Below, piece after piece: positions 26,201 through 39,000 of a stretch of 64,000 bases of DNA. The stretch's first letter is position 1, and the number at the start of each line of letters is the position of its first letter. Source of the DNA: Agrypnia vestita (lineage: Eukaryota; Arthropoda; Insecta; Trichoptera; Phryganeidae); contig JADDOH010000144.1 of the NCBI GenBank assembly GCA_016648135.1, forward strand, positions 206,703-270,702, in the 5' to 3' direction. The notes under the pieces were generated by a model. That model saw nothing but the letters and a program-made list of their open reading frames with translations. It was not told the origin of the DNA and searched no databases. Position numbers and translations under genes: made by a program.

Positions 26201-29200
26201 CATCGCTAATAAATCTGCAGTCTTAATATAAAATCTTTATTTTTTAACACAAAAATTTAACAAAAAACTCATTTTTCGTAGTTAAGTTTTTGTGTTACTA
26301 AGCCATTGATTCGGAACTCGAAAATGATAAAAATTTACTGTATAATTATAGTTATTTGTTTTTTAATTTTATTTTAAATAAATTTAAAAAAATATACACT
26401 GAATTTTTTTTTCTAAAATTATAAATGAGAATGTAATATAACGCGTAAAAAATGTTGTCTCAGCATAATGTCACCATCAAATAATGATAAGACGTTTTAA
26501 TGCTGTCAAGGAAAAAACTTAATTATCGCATTTTTTCTTTCTCCAGAAAGTTTACAAAATTAACACGTTTACAAGTGTCCCTTGGGTACTGCGGGAAGTA
26601 AAAATACCACCTTTAAAATCTTGTCTGCAATGCAGATATTGTTGAACCGACGGATCGTAGCGTGTCTTCAGCGCGAATTCTGTAAACGCAGTAGCAAATT
26701 ATTTGGAATTCACAGCAATTATTTTTGTATTATCTGTGCTGTAATTTTAATTAATTAAATAATTGATTCCAATAGCCTTGATTTATAAGATAACACGCCT
26801 GCTTTTTTGTTGTTGGTGAAACGTTGATATTGTTCGAACATTTTAGCCACCTGCCGAAGTCTTGTAATATTCAATTAATATGATAGAATACATTAAATGT
26901 AACCTACCTTTTTATTATGGATCATGGATTGGTACTATAAATTTTATAGCCCAGTGATATAATCTATATTGGGACGTTAAAAAATTCTACATTAATAAAT
27001 GTTAGTCTATCCCTAACGCGTGGGTCCAAATCACAATAAAATAAAGAAAACAAATTTTAACAAACAAATATTATCTCTGTACACTTACATTACACTTAAA
27101 ATGATGTAATTACGGTAAATTCTTCGTATATAATTTCACGTACCGGCGTCGGGCGACCGGCCGCTTATTCCGGGGCAATCCAAACTATATTTGTTAAAAT
27201 GCGGGGCAAGCGAGTAGATATATGTTGTTTTAATTGATAAAAGCTGATTACTAACAAGATTAAAAATAAACATTAACAAAGTTAACTGTAAATGGTTGCG
27301 GATATTTTATACGAACCGCATGTTTTTCCGAGAAACGATTCTCGACGTTTCGTTGAATGCTTATTCAGCGTCATCAGGAGGACGACCTTTATCCGCGGAG
27401 GTAGAGGGCGGACTGATTACTGCTTTCCAGGGTGTAAATTATATGCACTTTGTTGTGGAGTGTTCACTTCTTCTACAATAGAAGCGAACACTCCACAACA
27501 AAGGCGGTAAACAAGATCGTAATCAACAAATTATGAAATAAAACAATGAACTTTGTTTTTATCCACTATTTTATAATCTTAATTCACCTGGTGAAGGAAA
27601 TGGACGTTTCCGAAACATGTAGTGAAACAAGTGCTCAAATATAAAATAGTGGAAAAAAACAAAGTTCATTGTTTTATTTCATAATTTGTTCATAATGGAT
27701 TTCCACAAAGTTAACGCCGAATTCATTCAATTAAGGTCGTAATCGTCAGAATGATCCTATAGGAGATGACACCATAAAAAGGAGACCCCAAAAAAAAGGG
27801 AAGAGTATATAGATGAAAAATAATTATTATTTTTGTGCACCTGCACATGTTAGTGAATTTTTAGAATGCACTTGAAACATTCCTGGTACTTTGTTTACAA
27901 ATAAAACCGACGCTTCGAGTGCCGGCTAAGCCTTGAATCGCATCCCGCCCCCTACGGTTCAACAATCCCTCGATAAAACTATAAGCCCTGTTCAATTGAA
28001 AGCCTCCGACTACAGATAGAGCCTGCACTCTCGTGTTTGCTACAATTTTGCAAGGGCCAGGATTAAAATTTCAATTTGCCGTGGCAAATATTGATCGTTT
28101 GAATTATTTGTGCTTACCAATGTCACATAATCCGACTGATTTGATGTGCAAATATTTCATTACAAAATTGATTTTGCGCCGCTCATGCGAAATATACTAA
28201 TGAAGTGCTGTCTAATTAAGTTTTAAATTAATATGTACAACGATTGAAATCAGTTTTTGATATTTCAACATTGCCTAGTTACCTGCCAATTTACTTTTAA
28301 TAATATATAGCTTTAAGCAATTTATTTCACTGTGGTAATTCATTCATTTAAATATAAAATGAACTGTAATTACGTAAAAACTTTAATTTATATATTTGAA
28401 CACCCGGTTTCAGAAAAAATAATTTTCTTCACCAGGGTGATAAAAAATATTTATTAATTTTGGTTCGCTAAATTACGTGTTACAGTGAGAGTATATTTTT
28501 AATGAAAATATATTATCACTGGCGCGCGATTCAGTGAAATCATAACCATGCACGTTTTCATCATACCCAAGCCTATTTTAACTTATAAGAAAATATTTCT
28601 ACTAGTGAAAATATATTTTATCAGATACTCACTCATTTTCGAAATGTCATTGTAACTAAATTTGACAGTTGTCCAGTTCCTAACCTAACCTAACCTTTAA
28701 ATTAATATTCACGACAACTCACTGAAATTTCGTTACATTTTAAGTTTTTTTTTAAATTCATTACATTCAACACCTCACATTCACGTCAAATTCAAGGTCA
28801 GTATTCTTGCCATAAAAAAAATTGATTTACGAAAATATACATATTGAATTCTTGCTCATTAAAAACTATTCTTATGTTACTTCTTTAACAAATTTTCATA
28901 TGATTTAATCATTTTTTACTACATTTTGCTACAGTTATTTCACGTATGACCTGTTGAAGCGTTGAAAATGAAAAAGTAACTGTTTCTTTTGTCTTAATTT
29001 TATTGTCAATTTTATTTATTTTAAATGTGTTATTTACGCAACATACTTTTATTAATTTATATATAAAGAAATTAATAGTATAGTATTTATTTATATGAAT
29101 AAATTATATTTTTATTTACATAATATCATATTTATGTGTATACACCTGCGTATATAAATATTTAATGAATTTATATAAAAGACCAAAAAGGCATTCACAA

Positions 29201-30010
29201 GTAAAATTAATTTAAATGTTTAGGAACATTTAAAATAAAATTGATTGATTTGAATACAAAGTGGCCATATGAAATGACCTTATAGTCCGTTCAGCGTTCA
29301 ATGGCACGTATAAAAGATGCCACCATAGATTATAAAAATCGTACATTGTACATCTCTTGCAGATATGTGTAAAGCGTGTAAAGGCATCTTACGTCTCTCA
29401 AATTTTCTCGCCGGAGATTTTTTCATTCACGCGATCTACGTGCGGAATGAATTTCGCATCTTCCCGTAGGTGCCCGCCCTTTAATCGCGGGAAAGACGCG
29501 CTCCGTGAAATGGCAGAAAAAACAAACTCTTGTCAAAAACGTTTCATGTCGCATTTACGGCATTTGCATCAATCTGCTGTCACGCGCCTCCTCTGACTCG
29601 CCGCCCCTGTAAAAGGAAAATGGGAATGCAAAATGTCTTTTCATCCTCAATTTTCCCTTATTTTTTCCGCCCCTCGCTATCTGGCGCGCGATCAAAGAAC
29701 CATCCCGTCGGTCAGTAGATCACATCCTGCGGTTGGCAAACTGGTTTTTTTCATCTGCGTCAGTTTGACCGTGACGACCTTTTTTATAATCGAACGTTTG
29801 ATCTTGTCGGTGGAGGCTAACGAGATTTTTTGGAATTTATAAAAATAAATAGTATTTTTAGATTTATTAAAAAATGAAGTTCTATGAGGGAATCGCATCA
29901 TTTTCTTGTTCATTGTGAAGGAAGAAAAATTTAATTTGTTTAAAAAACAGAAAAATCTCTGAGTATAATAAGTTGGTACTAGCATGCTAATGTTTTAACA
30001 TATACATTGC

Positions 30011-30084
<74 letters not shown>

Positions 30085-33000
30085 GTGTGTGTGTGTGTGT
30101 GCGTGTGTGTGTAAAGCACTGGGAAAGAAATAAAGAATGCAATTTTATTTTATTTATTTTTGTGATTTTAACATTTCATTTCGAAAACAGATGCTGAGCA
30201 TTATACTGGGTACCAGGAAGTGTATTCATAAAGATATAATTTACTCACCTACCGGGACATAAATATATTTTAATTTTCGTACTTATGAATTTTGTGGTTT
30301 CGCGAACATGTGAATTTCTAAAAAAGGGTCAAAATGTAAACATGATGGAATATTATGGATGTTGAATGAAATATATATTCGCCATGGTAACTATTATGAC
30401 GCATATTTTTTTAAAACTTTATTATCATATTTTGTTATGTATCAGTACAACATTTTTTGCGGGGGTAAGTCAACGATATTTTCACGATTTATCAATTTCA
30501 TTATATAACGCTCATTATTACATACAGTCGCATTAATGTTTTTATATCTAATCGACCGTGATCGCGACTTCATTAAAGTTCACTACAAAAAGAAAATATT
30601 CGAATCGCGTAATTTTTCATGCATAATACAAAGTTATTTTGCATAATATTTCAACCCCCATTTGAAATATTTTTATGAATAAGAATTAATTTCCTGTAAC
30701 CAAAAAAGTTATTCAGTTATTCATAATTTCAAAAATCTTTTAACTTCGTCATATTTTTTATATATGAGTTTATTGGGATTTTATATCGATAGATTTATTG
30801 CAAATTTATTCAATATTTCTTACAATATTTAACTTGCGAGGTGTTACATTCAAATCTGTATACAATTTTTTTTAAATTTAAATTTTTCATTTATTACAAA
30901 CAGTTTTATACTTGCTTTTTCTAGCCTATTAAAACAATGCATAATTTTTCTCGCTGTATCTCTCCAAAAAGAGCAGAATGTGCTATTGCTTTATATACTT
31001 ATATGTATTTACAAAATATTTATTGTTTAAATGTATTTTTTGTCGTGTTCATTTAATTTATTTTTTATTTGTTTAACCACAGTTATCTTCTTAATTTCTT
31101 CTTAACTTCTTAATCTTCTTAATTTGTGGGGTAATTTAAAATCTGTAAAATGAGATTATAATTGTTTTGCTCATTCATATGGAATGCAGTAGGTGTTACC
31201 TCAGAAGGTCGATTTTTACTCAGTCGGCTGCTATCGAATCTATTGATAGTATGTATATATTATATTTTTTTAATTATTATAATTCATAAATAGTACAAAG
31301 ATTTATTATGTGTTTAATTATCTTGTTGATAATAAATGAAATATTATTAATCACATCTTATAATAATAATAATAACTCTCTCGATGTCCTTTATCAGCTG
31401 AAACTAGAAGTTGAAGAAAAATTTTTATTTAAAAGCGAACAGTATATTTCATTATGTTAATGTTATTGATAACCACCAAAAAATTTCAGAAAGTTTTGAT
31501 ATGTTTAATATTTATTATTTTCAATGTGTTAAATTTACTTTTAATTTAAACAAAAATACTCCGCCCTCAGTATACTTTACCGATGTTACTGTAACTAAGT
31601 GCATGTTACGCTTTAACATGCGCGTGAAGAGTATTTTGTGAAGTTGTTGGTGTGTAAATAATACTATGGTTGCGATGTGTAGTGTTATTTACATGCTAGT
31701 GTAGTGGTTGTCCTGACGAAGAGATGTGTTACGTCTCGAAACCGGTAGACAAAAAAGTAATTTTTAATGGTTACATACCTACTAACGTAAATAACATTTT
31801 GTTCAAACAAGTTGTACTTGATAATGACGAGTACATAGTAATTGTCACATGTTTTACAAGAAAATTTAATTTTTTTGTTTAAAGGATTGGCAATATTTTA
31901 TAATTTTTATCAGCTGTGTTGTTTATTTTGTTTTCCCAAGAAGTAAACAAAATTACTTATGGGAATTTTAATAATATCACATCAAAGAAATGAATTACTT
32001 GTCGTATACATTCCTTCTATTAGGTCACATACGTAATCGATTTTTAAAGGGCTTAATTACAATGGTTTACTATATGTTACGGTTTATTGTGGTCTAGATC
32101 AACTAAAATGTAAAAATGTAAAACATTGTCACGGGATCGTGAAGGTCAAAATAAAACAATCACCAAAAACCAATTAAGTTTTATTTAATTAACCAAAATC
32201 GCCGGACACGAATTCACCTGGAGATCTATTCTGTAATTCGTACTAAATCTTGCATTAGTCACTCGAGAATCTTCCACTTGTATCTAAAAATTGTGATACT
32301 CTTCATTTCTATTACTCGGAACTATCGAACATTTCTCATACGTCAGTGTGTACTTTGTCTCTGGTCCGCCCGTCGCCACCTGGTTCGCTCTATTTGTAGT
32401 TTTTCTTCGCTTTCAAAAATTACTGTTGTTGCTGCGTATCCTTTGCGTAATATATAACCGCTCGAGTTCTAGAAACTTCTGGCGTATTTTCCAGTCCGCC
32501 AGGAAACCTCCGATTATGTGCCATTCTCTTCGATTTTTAGAATCTCGTGACAATATTATTACAAAATTAATATTTTGAATATGGAAACCCTTATGTTTGG
32601 AATTGGATCGTTATACAAATGAACAACATATTTCAAATATGGAGTTAAAAGACTTCTAAGGGTTTGTGAAATTCTTGGTAGGTAGGTATAGGTCTTTTCA
32701 TATAAACTTGCAATTGAGTTAGTGTGAGTACAATGCGTAATAAGCGCATTGAGCCGTTAAGTTTACGGATACGAGGAGGGCATATCCGTAAACTTGACCC
32801 AACGAAACAATGCGCTTATTACGCACTGTACCCACACTAACTCAATTGCAAGCTTATATGAAAAGTTCTATATTCATACAGTAATTAATGTGTCCACCAT
32901 TTAAAAATAAGTAATCTCCATCTCAATTTAATACAGTTAAAATCAATAATTGTTTAAAATCAAAGCAAGTATATGCGCTTATTATAAATATTTTTCATAT

Positions 33001-36000
33001 CATAACATTGCCGGTATTCAAATATCTCTCGAATAGTTTGTAGATGTCTGACGTTATCGATTCATTATTTGGCAGGATTTCAAAATAGGATAATCCCTTC
33101 GAAATCCCGGCATGCATATAGCATCACTTTTTTGGGTGCAATTCGCCTCAGGCCTGCCTTTGTGGTAGATTTCCTTTGTGCACTCATTGCCTTTGCGTCA
33201 AAATATCCATTGTTCAGGTCTAAATAAACTGGACAACGGATGTTTCCAGAGTTTTTTAGAATTGAAAATCACACCACGGGTTCCTTTGTGATTTCGAAAA
33301 CAATATACTTTAGTAAAGCACTCTACTTTTAATACGATATTTTTCTGCTTTCCTTTAAATATTGATATTAAGACCACGGTAGAATAAATAAAAACTACAT
33401 TTGAAAAACACCACTCATATCTCTGATACGTGTTCATTTATGCATATAGCATGTCTTATAGTTGGAGAATGTGTTCAAAATTTCATTAATATAATTTTAA
33501 TTTTAATAGAAATATAACCACTACGTTTCAAACACGATGTCAAAATGACAAAAAAATTCTTAAGGTCTTTTATTACTTTACTGGCTTAGGGAGACTACTT
33601 TTATTATTAATGAAATAAAATTATATACAAATTCTTTAAACAACATCAAGTACAACATTTAAATTTTATGTTTACATAGTTTTAAAAATGATATCAGTAG
33701 ATAGCGTCCATTATTTTCAATACTTGCGTTTATTGAACTCGGAAGTTTCATTCAACTTTTTTCAGCATTTCGATAGTATGTTGGCGACAGCTTTTGTTGT
33801 TCTCCAGATAAGTCTTAGGACGATCGTTGTTAATAAATGATGTTGATGGACCCATAAAAAATAGTCGCAGGGAACTAAAATCAGACTACCGTGCTGTGAC
33901 ATGAGTACGGAATGCACGTTGATTGAGCGACCGTTTGAAAAGTATGCCTCGACAGCAAACGCGTGCTACACCTTCCTCCACTCCTTGATGATGACTAAAC
34001 CAAGCGGAGCTACAACTTTACGCCCCACCCTATTGAATGTGCCCACCGGTACACTTCTAGCGGGAACCATTCCTTTTAGGCGCCCAATTCAAACAAGTTG
34101 CTCTGACCCAGCCTGTTTTAGAATTAAAATTTTCTGTTAAGTATGTGTAAATAGTACTAATGTTAAGTACATCAAAAATATTAAGCAATGTAGGTACTAA
34201 TACGCCATTTTGACGGTGCCTTTAAAATCTTTTTAATTTCAAAAAAGTTTTGGAGGCCAGTATTTTTTATTTTATTATTTATTTAAATTAACGGACAAAG
34301 TCCAATTAAATTGAACAACAAAAAATACAACAGAATAAGGGTTATAGCAATTTAAAACAAAAGCAAGAACAAATGAAAATTACTAACAAGATGGAGACAA
34401 GATCTGGACTATCTAATCAGAGATTGTTTGAATCTGGACAGACAGAAGTTCAGATCCAGAAGTTGAGTTTATAAGATGACATAACCGTGACATAGGAGCA
34501 TGAAATCCATAATTAGTTATTTGATGGCTAAGGAACACCACTTCATTTTTTCAGAGTCTACGGAGAGGGATATTGAATTTTATTTGGCCCAGTAGCAAAT
34601 CAGTGTGACCGTTTAATATTTTGAATACGGTGATTAAGTAACTTTTAAATCAATATGTTAAACAATATTTTTTTTAAAAAGTAAAACAACTATGTATGTT
34701 AAAACTGTAACAAAATCAAATCCACCTCCTTATCGGTAGTAACTTCGTATTCGCCAGCTATCTCTGCGAAAGCTTCCAGCTTTTTTAATTAAAGTTCTTC
34801 CCGTCTCGGCTCACGAACGGGCGTGACGCAGACCTCCTAAGCTCTCGACTTCCTGCCATAATCAAGATTTGTGTCCTTTATTTGAAGGCTCGAGCAAGGC
34901 TTGTAATATATTCCACATATAAATACACTCAATTCCTGCGAAAAGAATTTCCAGGGAAGGCAGCGACTGTCGCTTCGCGGAGGCCGTTACGTTCATATTA
35001 AAGACGCCTCGCAAAAATATATTTACACTTTCGGTTGAAAAGCTTTGTTCTGAATTATGTACACACATTGTTGGACACATTTCCAAAAAAAATATATATT
35101 GAGATGATAACATAATTATTTTAAATAAAAAAAATCAATATATAACAAAGTCAGAAATATATTTAAGAGACTAAATACTTACTACCTTTACCGAATTCAA
35201 AAAATATAAAAACCAAATTAATTAATCAATTAGATAGATAGACATCAAAATCAAATCCACTAAAAAATATTTGGCTACTACCGGGATTCGAACCACGGAT
35301 CTCCTCCTATCCTAGGCAGGCGCGTTATCCAGTTACTCTATAGCGGCCTTGTATATTTCTGTGAATATATTATCAACCTTGTCTGTAAGTCTCATTTATT
35401 AATTGATTAACATTTATTATCCATTTTTAGAGCAATCCACTTTTTCTGATACGGTAGGCACAAATTACTTTGTGTTCCTGCCGCTAGAGGACGCCAGAAT
35501 TAACAGTTTAATTCTTTTTTTATTATTTTTGTACTTATTTGATATAACACACATATTATATTCAAGAACACATTCTTAGTTTGAAGTTGCAATTTTTTCG
35601 GAACAAAGTTCTGTGAAATTTAAAACTAAATTGATTGATCAATTAGAAAGACATACAGAAAAATCAAATCCAAATAAAATATATAAATAGGAACAGACAT
35701 ATAAAAGTACCGTTATTTTTGACGGGTTACAGCCAATAATTTAATATAACCCAAGGGCACTAAACTCCTTATTAGCCTGGCGTTGCTCATTTGGATCTAC
35801 AACGGTCTTTCTATATCTTTCCAGTTTGAACATACAACCTTTCACCGTATCTCTCGTTCTTTTGACTTCTGACTCGCAACTTCCGTTGCCATAGATCCGA
35901 GATAATTTAAAGCCTTGGCCAATTAAATATCTCGAAGGACATCCACTTACTTACCTTGCTCTTGCTAATATTTAATTACATAAAAATAAATAGTCCTTTA

Positions 36001-39000
36001 CCATGCACAATTAATCACTTTTAGTTTGAATAGCATTTTGATTTGTTTGATCTGCTTTTTTCGTTGATAGAAATAATATGTAACTTATTTTTTTCCGCAA
36101 TTCATAGCGAAATATCGGAAAGAAAAAATGTATTATGTGGGTTTCGTGACGAAAGCGTTTATGTCAATACAATATAGGTAAATTGTTAATCGATTTTTCT
36201 TTCCTGGAAATCCCATATTTATCGCTAGCTCGTATATTCAGTTCAATTAACTCGGAAATAGAGATATTAGGTATTAGAAAATTATTTTGCCGCGCAATAA
36301 ATATTACTGTTTTGTCCTTTGGCTTTCAATCAATAGATATGGATTTGAAGTAATTGGCCCACACACTTGTCGTATTTTATCTTTACGTTAGAAATATTTT
36401 TCACAAATAGTACCCACAATCTTAAATATGTGAGCTCGGTTGTCGTAAATTTTTCACATCTTATTATGTCTGAAACTGGTAATGGCAAAATCACTCACCG
36501 CATACTACGTTTTGAAGCTGGAAATGTCTCAAACGTTCGAGTTTGACACATTTCCAACCATATGTATATTTTAACCTAGAAATTAAACGTCAATATTATA
36601 CTTGCCTGGAAAAAAAAAAAAATTGACAAAAGAAAATACAAATATCTATGTATTTCACATTAAAGTGACTCGAATGACAAATAATGAATATACAATATTT
36701 CTGCTCATTAAATAATATGTTTTAAAATAATCTGTATACCACGTTTCTTTAAAACAAAACGATTTGGTTAGTTTTTGAAGCTGGCAAAGGAAAACAACAC
36801 ATTACTCGATGCGTTTTAAGTGCAATCTTTATTTATTTATTTATTCATTTATTTTAGGGGAAATTTACAGCATATTATTAACATATTAATAAAATAAAAT
36901 AATGGATATTAAAATTATGCCAATTACAAATTTTCCACTGAATATAGTAATTTATTAGAACAAGTGTGACGTAGTAAAATCATTTTAACAGCGAGTGGAG
37001 AGGTTGGAGGGTAATGTGGGACGGGAGTAGAAGGGAAGATAAATTGTACGAATTAGTTTGGGTGCGATTGTGTAGATATTGTTTGTTTTATGTCTCTTAT
37101 CGTTGAGAGTTGAAAATGTCAATGTGGTGAAAGTTTGTGTTAAATGAATTTGTCGATCTGTACATAAAGTAGTTTTGTTAATTGAATTAATAGATAAGAA
37201 ATTAATACAAACAAGGCGATGTCTGGTAGCAATGGTAGGGGCTATAAAAATATTCTTCAGCAGTTTATAGATTGTTACAACTATCGTTTTGTCATAAATT
37301 ATATCGGAATATTGTGCAGAGTACAGATGCTTGGCGTATACGTTGTTATTGTTCAATTTACATTTTAAATATTACTTATTGAATATTGCATTTTATTCCG
37401 ATATGCTAGAGGAAAGTTTCACCCGCACGAAAGGAGATGAAGTCTTCTACTACCATCCAGTCTGTATTGTTTGCTTTACAGCTTCCCAACCCATCACATT
37501 AATCACAGACTCTGCTCTCTACTCGTTCGTCTCTCAATTCCCAGAAAATCATCCGACTGCCAGGGATGCGATGAAAATAATTTCATATTTACTTTGTTAT
37601 AACGACATATTTTTTTACTGTACTGCTAACATCTAACGTATGATATATATTCAGTATGTTTTGCATTCTTCATGTAGTACCTAAATTATATTAACTTTCT
37701 TTTCAATTAAACGAAAACACCTTTTACTTTTAATGTAGTGATTATTTAGAACACAGCTCCTAGATGATTTGAAAAATCAACGTTTCGGAAAATAATGTAG
37801 CTACTATCCAGACTTTTTGATGACATTAGGGGGCTTTCTTATCTTTAAGTTATTTGAAATAACATAATAATTAAAAAGCTGGGCGCATTTTGCTACAAAA
37901 AGAAGTTTCACAAAAAAGTGAAGATAATAAACAATAAAATTTAACGAATCAAATAAAATTTAAATATGTTGTTCAGTTTGGCAGTGGCAATTGAAAATAG
38001 GTACCTATATATGTAATTTACAACATAGTTTGTGACGTTTGTTTTGTTCAGTATTAAATATAGTTTGCAAAATAGATTCAAAATTTTGTTTTTATTAACT
38101 GAGTTTGGTGATACAAATATATCAATAATTAATTAATCGTTTCTATAACTGTATTTTTATTATGAAAAGAATTGAAAAAATATATTTTTTTCAATTCATT
38201 TCTGATCACTTGTACTTACAAAATCTTAAGAACTTGAACCCAGTCATCAGAATTATATACATAAATATAATGTTTAATCTATATTTGAAGATTTTTTCTA
38301 TAAATATTATGTGTCATTTATATTCGAAGATTTTTCTACAAATATCAAATGATTTATATTTGACGATTTTTTATCTAAAAATATCATGTATGATTTATAT
38401 TCGAGGAATTTATTCTAAAAATATCATGAACAATTTATATTCAAGTAATTTATTCTTTAAATAACAATTACAATTTATATTCGAGGATGTTTTTGTTAAA
38501 ATATCGTGTATGATTTATATTCTAAAAATATCATGCAGATTTACATTCTAGAATTTTTTCTAAAAATATGGTTTATATATTTATATTCCAGGATTTTTTA
38601 AAAATATCATGTATGATTTATATTCTAGTATTTTTTCTAAAAATATCATATACTTACATATGATTTATATTAGAATTTTTTTTTCTAAAAATATCATATA
38701 TGATTTATATTTGAGGAAATTATTCTAAAAATGTTATGTATGATATATTTTCGAGGATTTTTTCTAAAAATATCATGTGCGATTTACGCATATTTGAGGA
38801 TTTTTTCCAAAAATACCTCGATTAATTAATATGGTTCGAATGCTTTCGATGAAAATGTCGTAGCAATCACATTAAGTTGTTGATTAAAAAACCTTTTTTC
38901 CGCAAAATACTTCCTTTTTTCCTTCAAATTCCATTCTCATTGTTCATTTTGCGTTCCTCTATAATTTCAAGGGATTTGGATTTCTTTTTTCCGTCGGTAA

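Noticed and set aside
28679..28695. CCTAACCTAACCTAACC, resembling insect telomere repeats
   Set aside because: Only about three units in ordinary intron DNA; too short to be an interstitial telomere tract.
30015..30197. Open frame of alternating Cys and Val
   Set aside because: It is the (GT)n microsatellite read as codons.
37770..37830. Possible hammerhead on the minus strand (CTGGATA ... CCGAAACGTT)
   Set aside because: Core differs from CUGANGA at two positions, stem II is weak and stem I does not pair.
38162..38464. 100-codon frame
   Set aside because: Runs through the AT-rich minisatellite and is repetitive for that reason.
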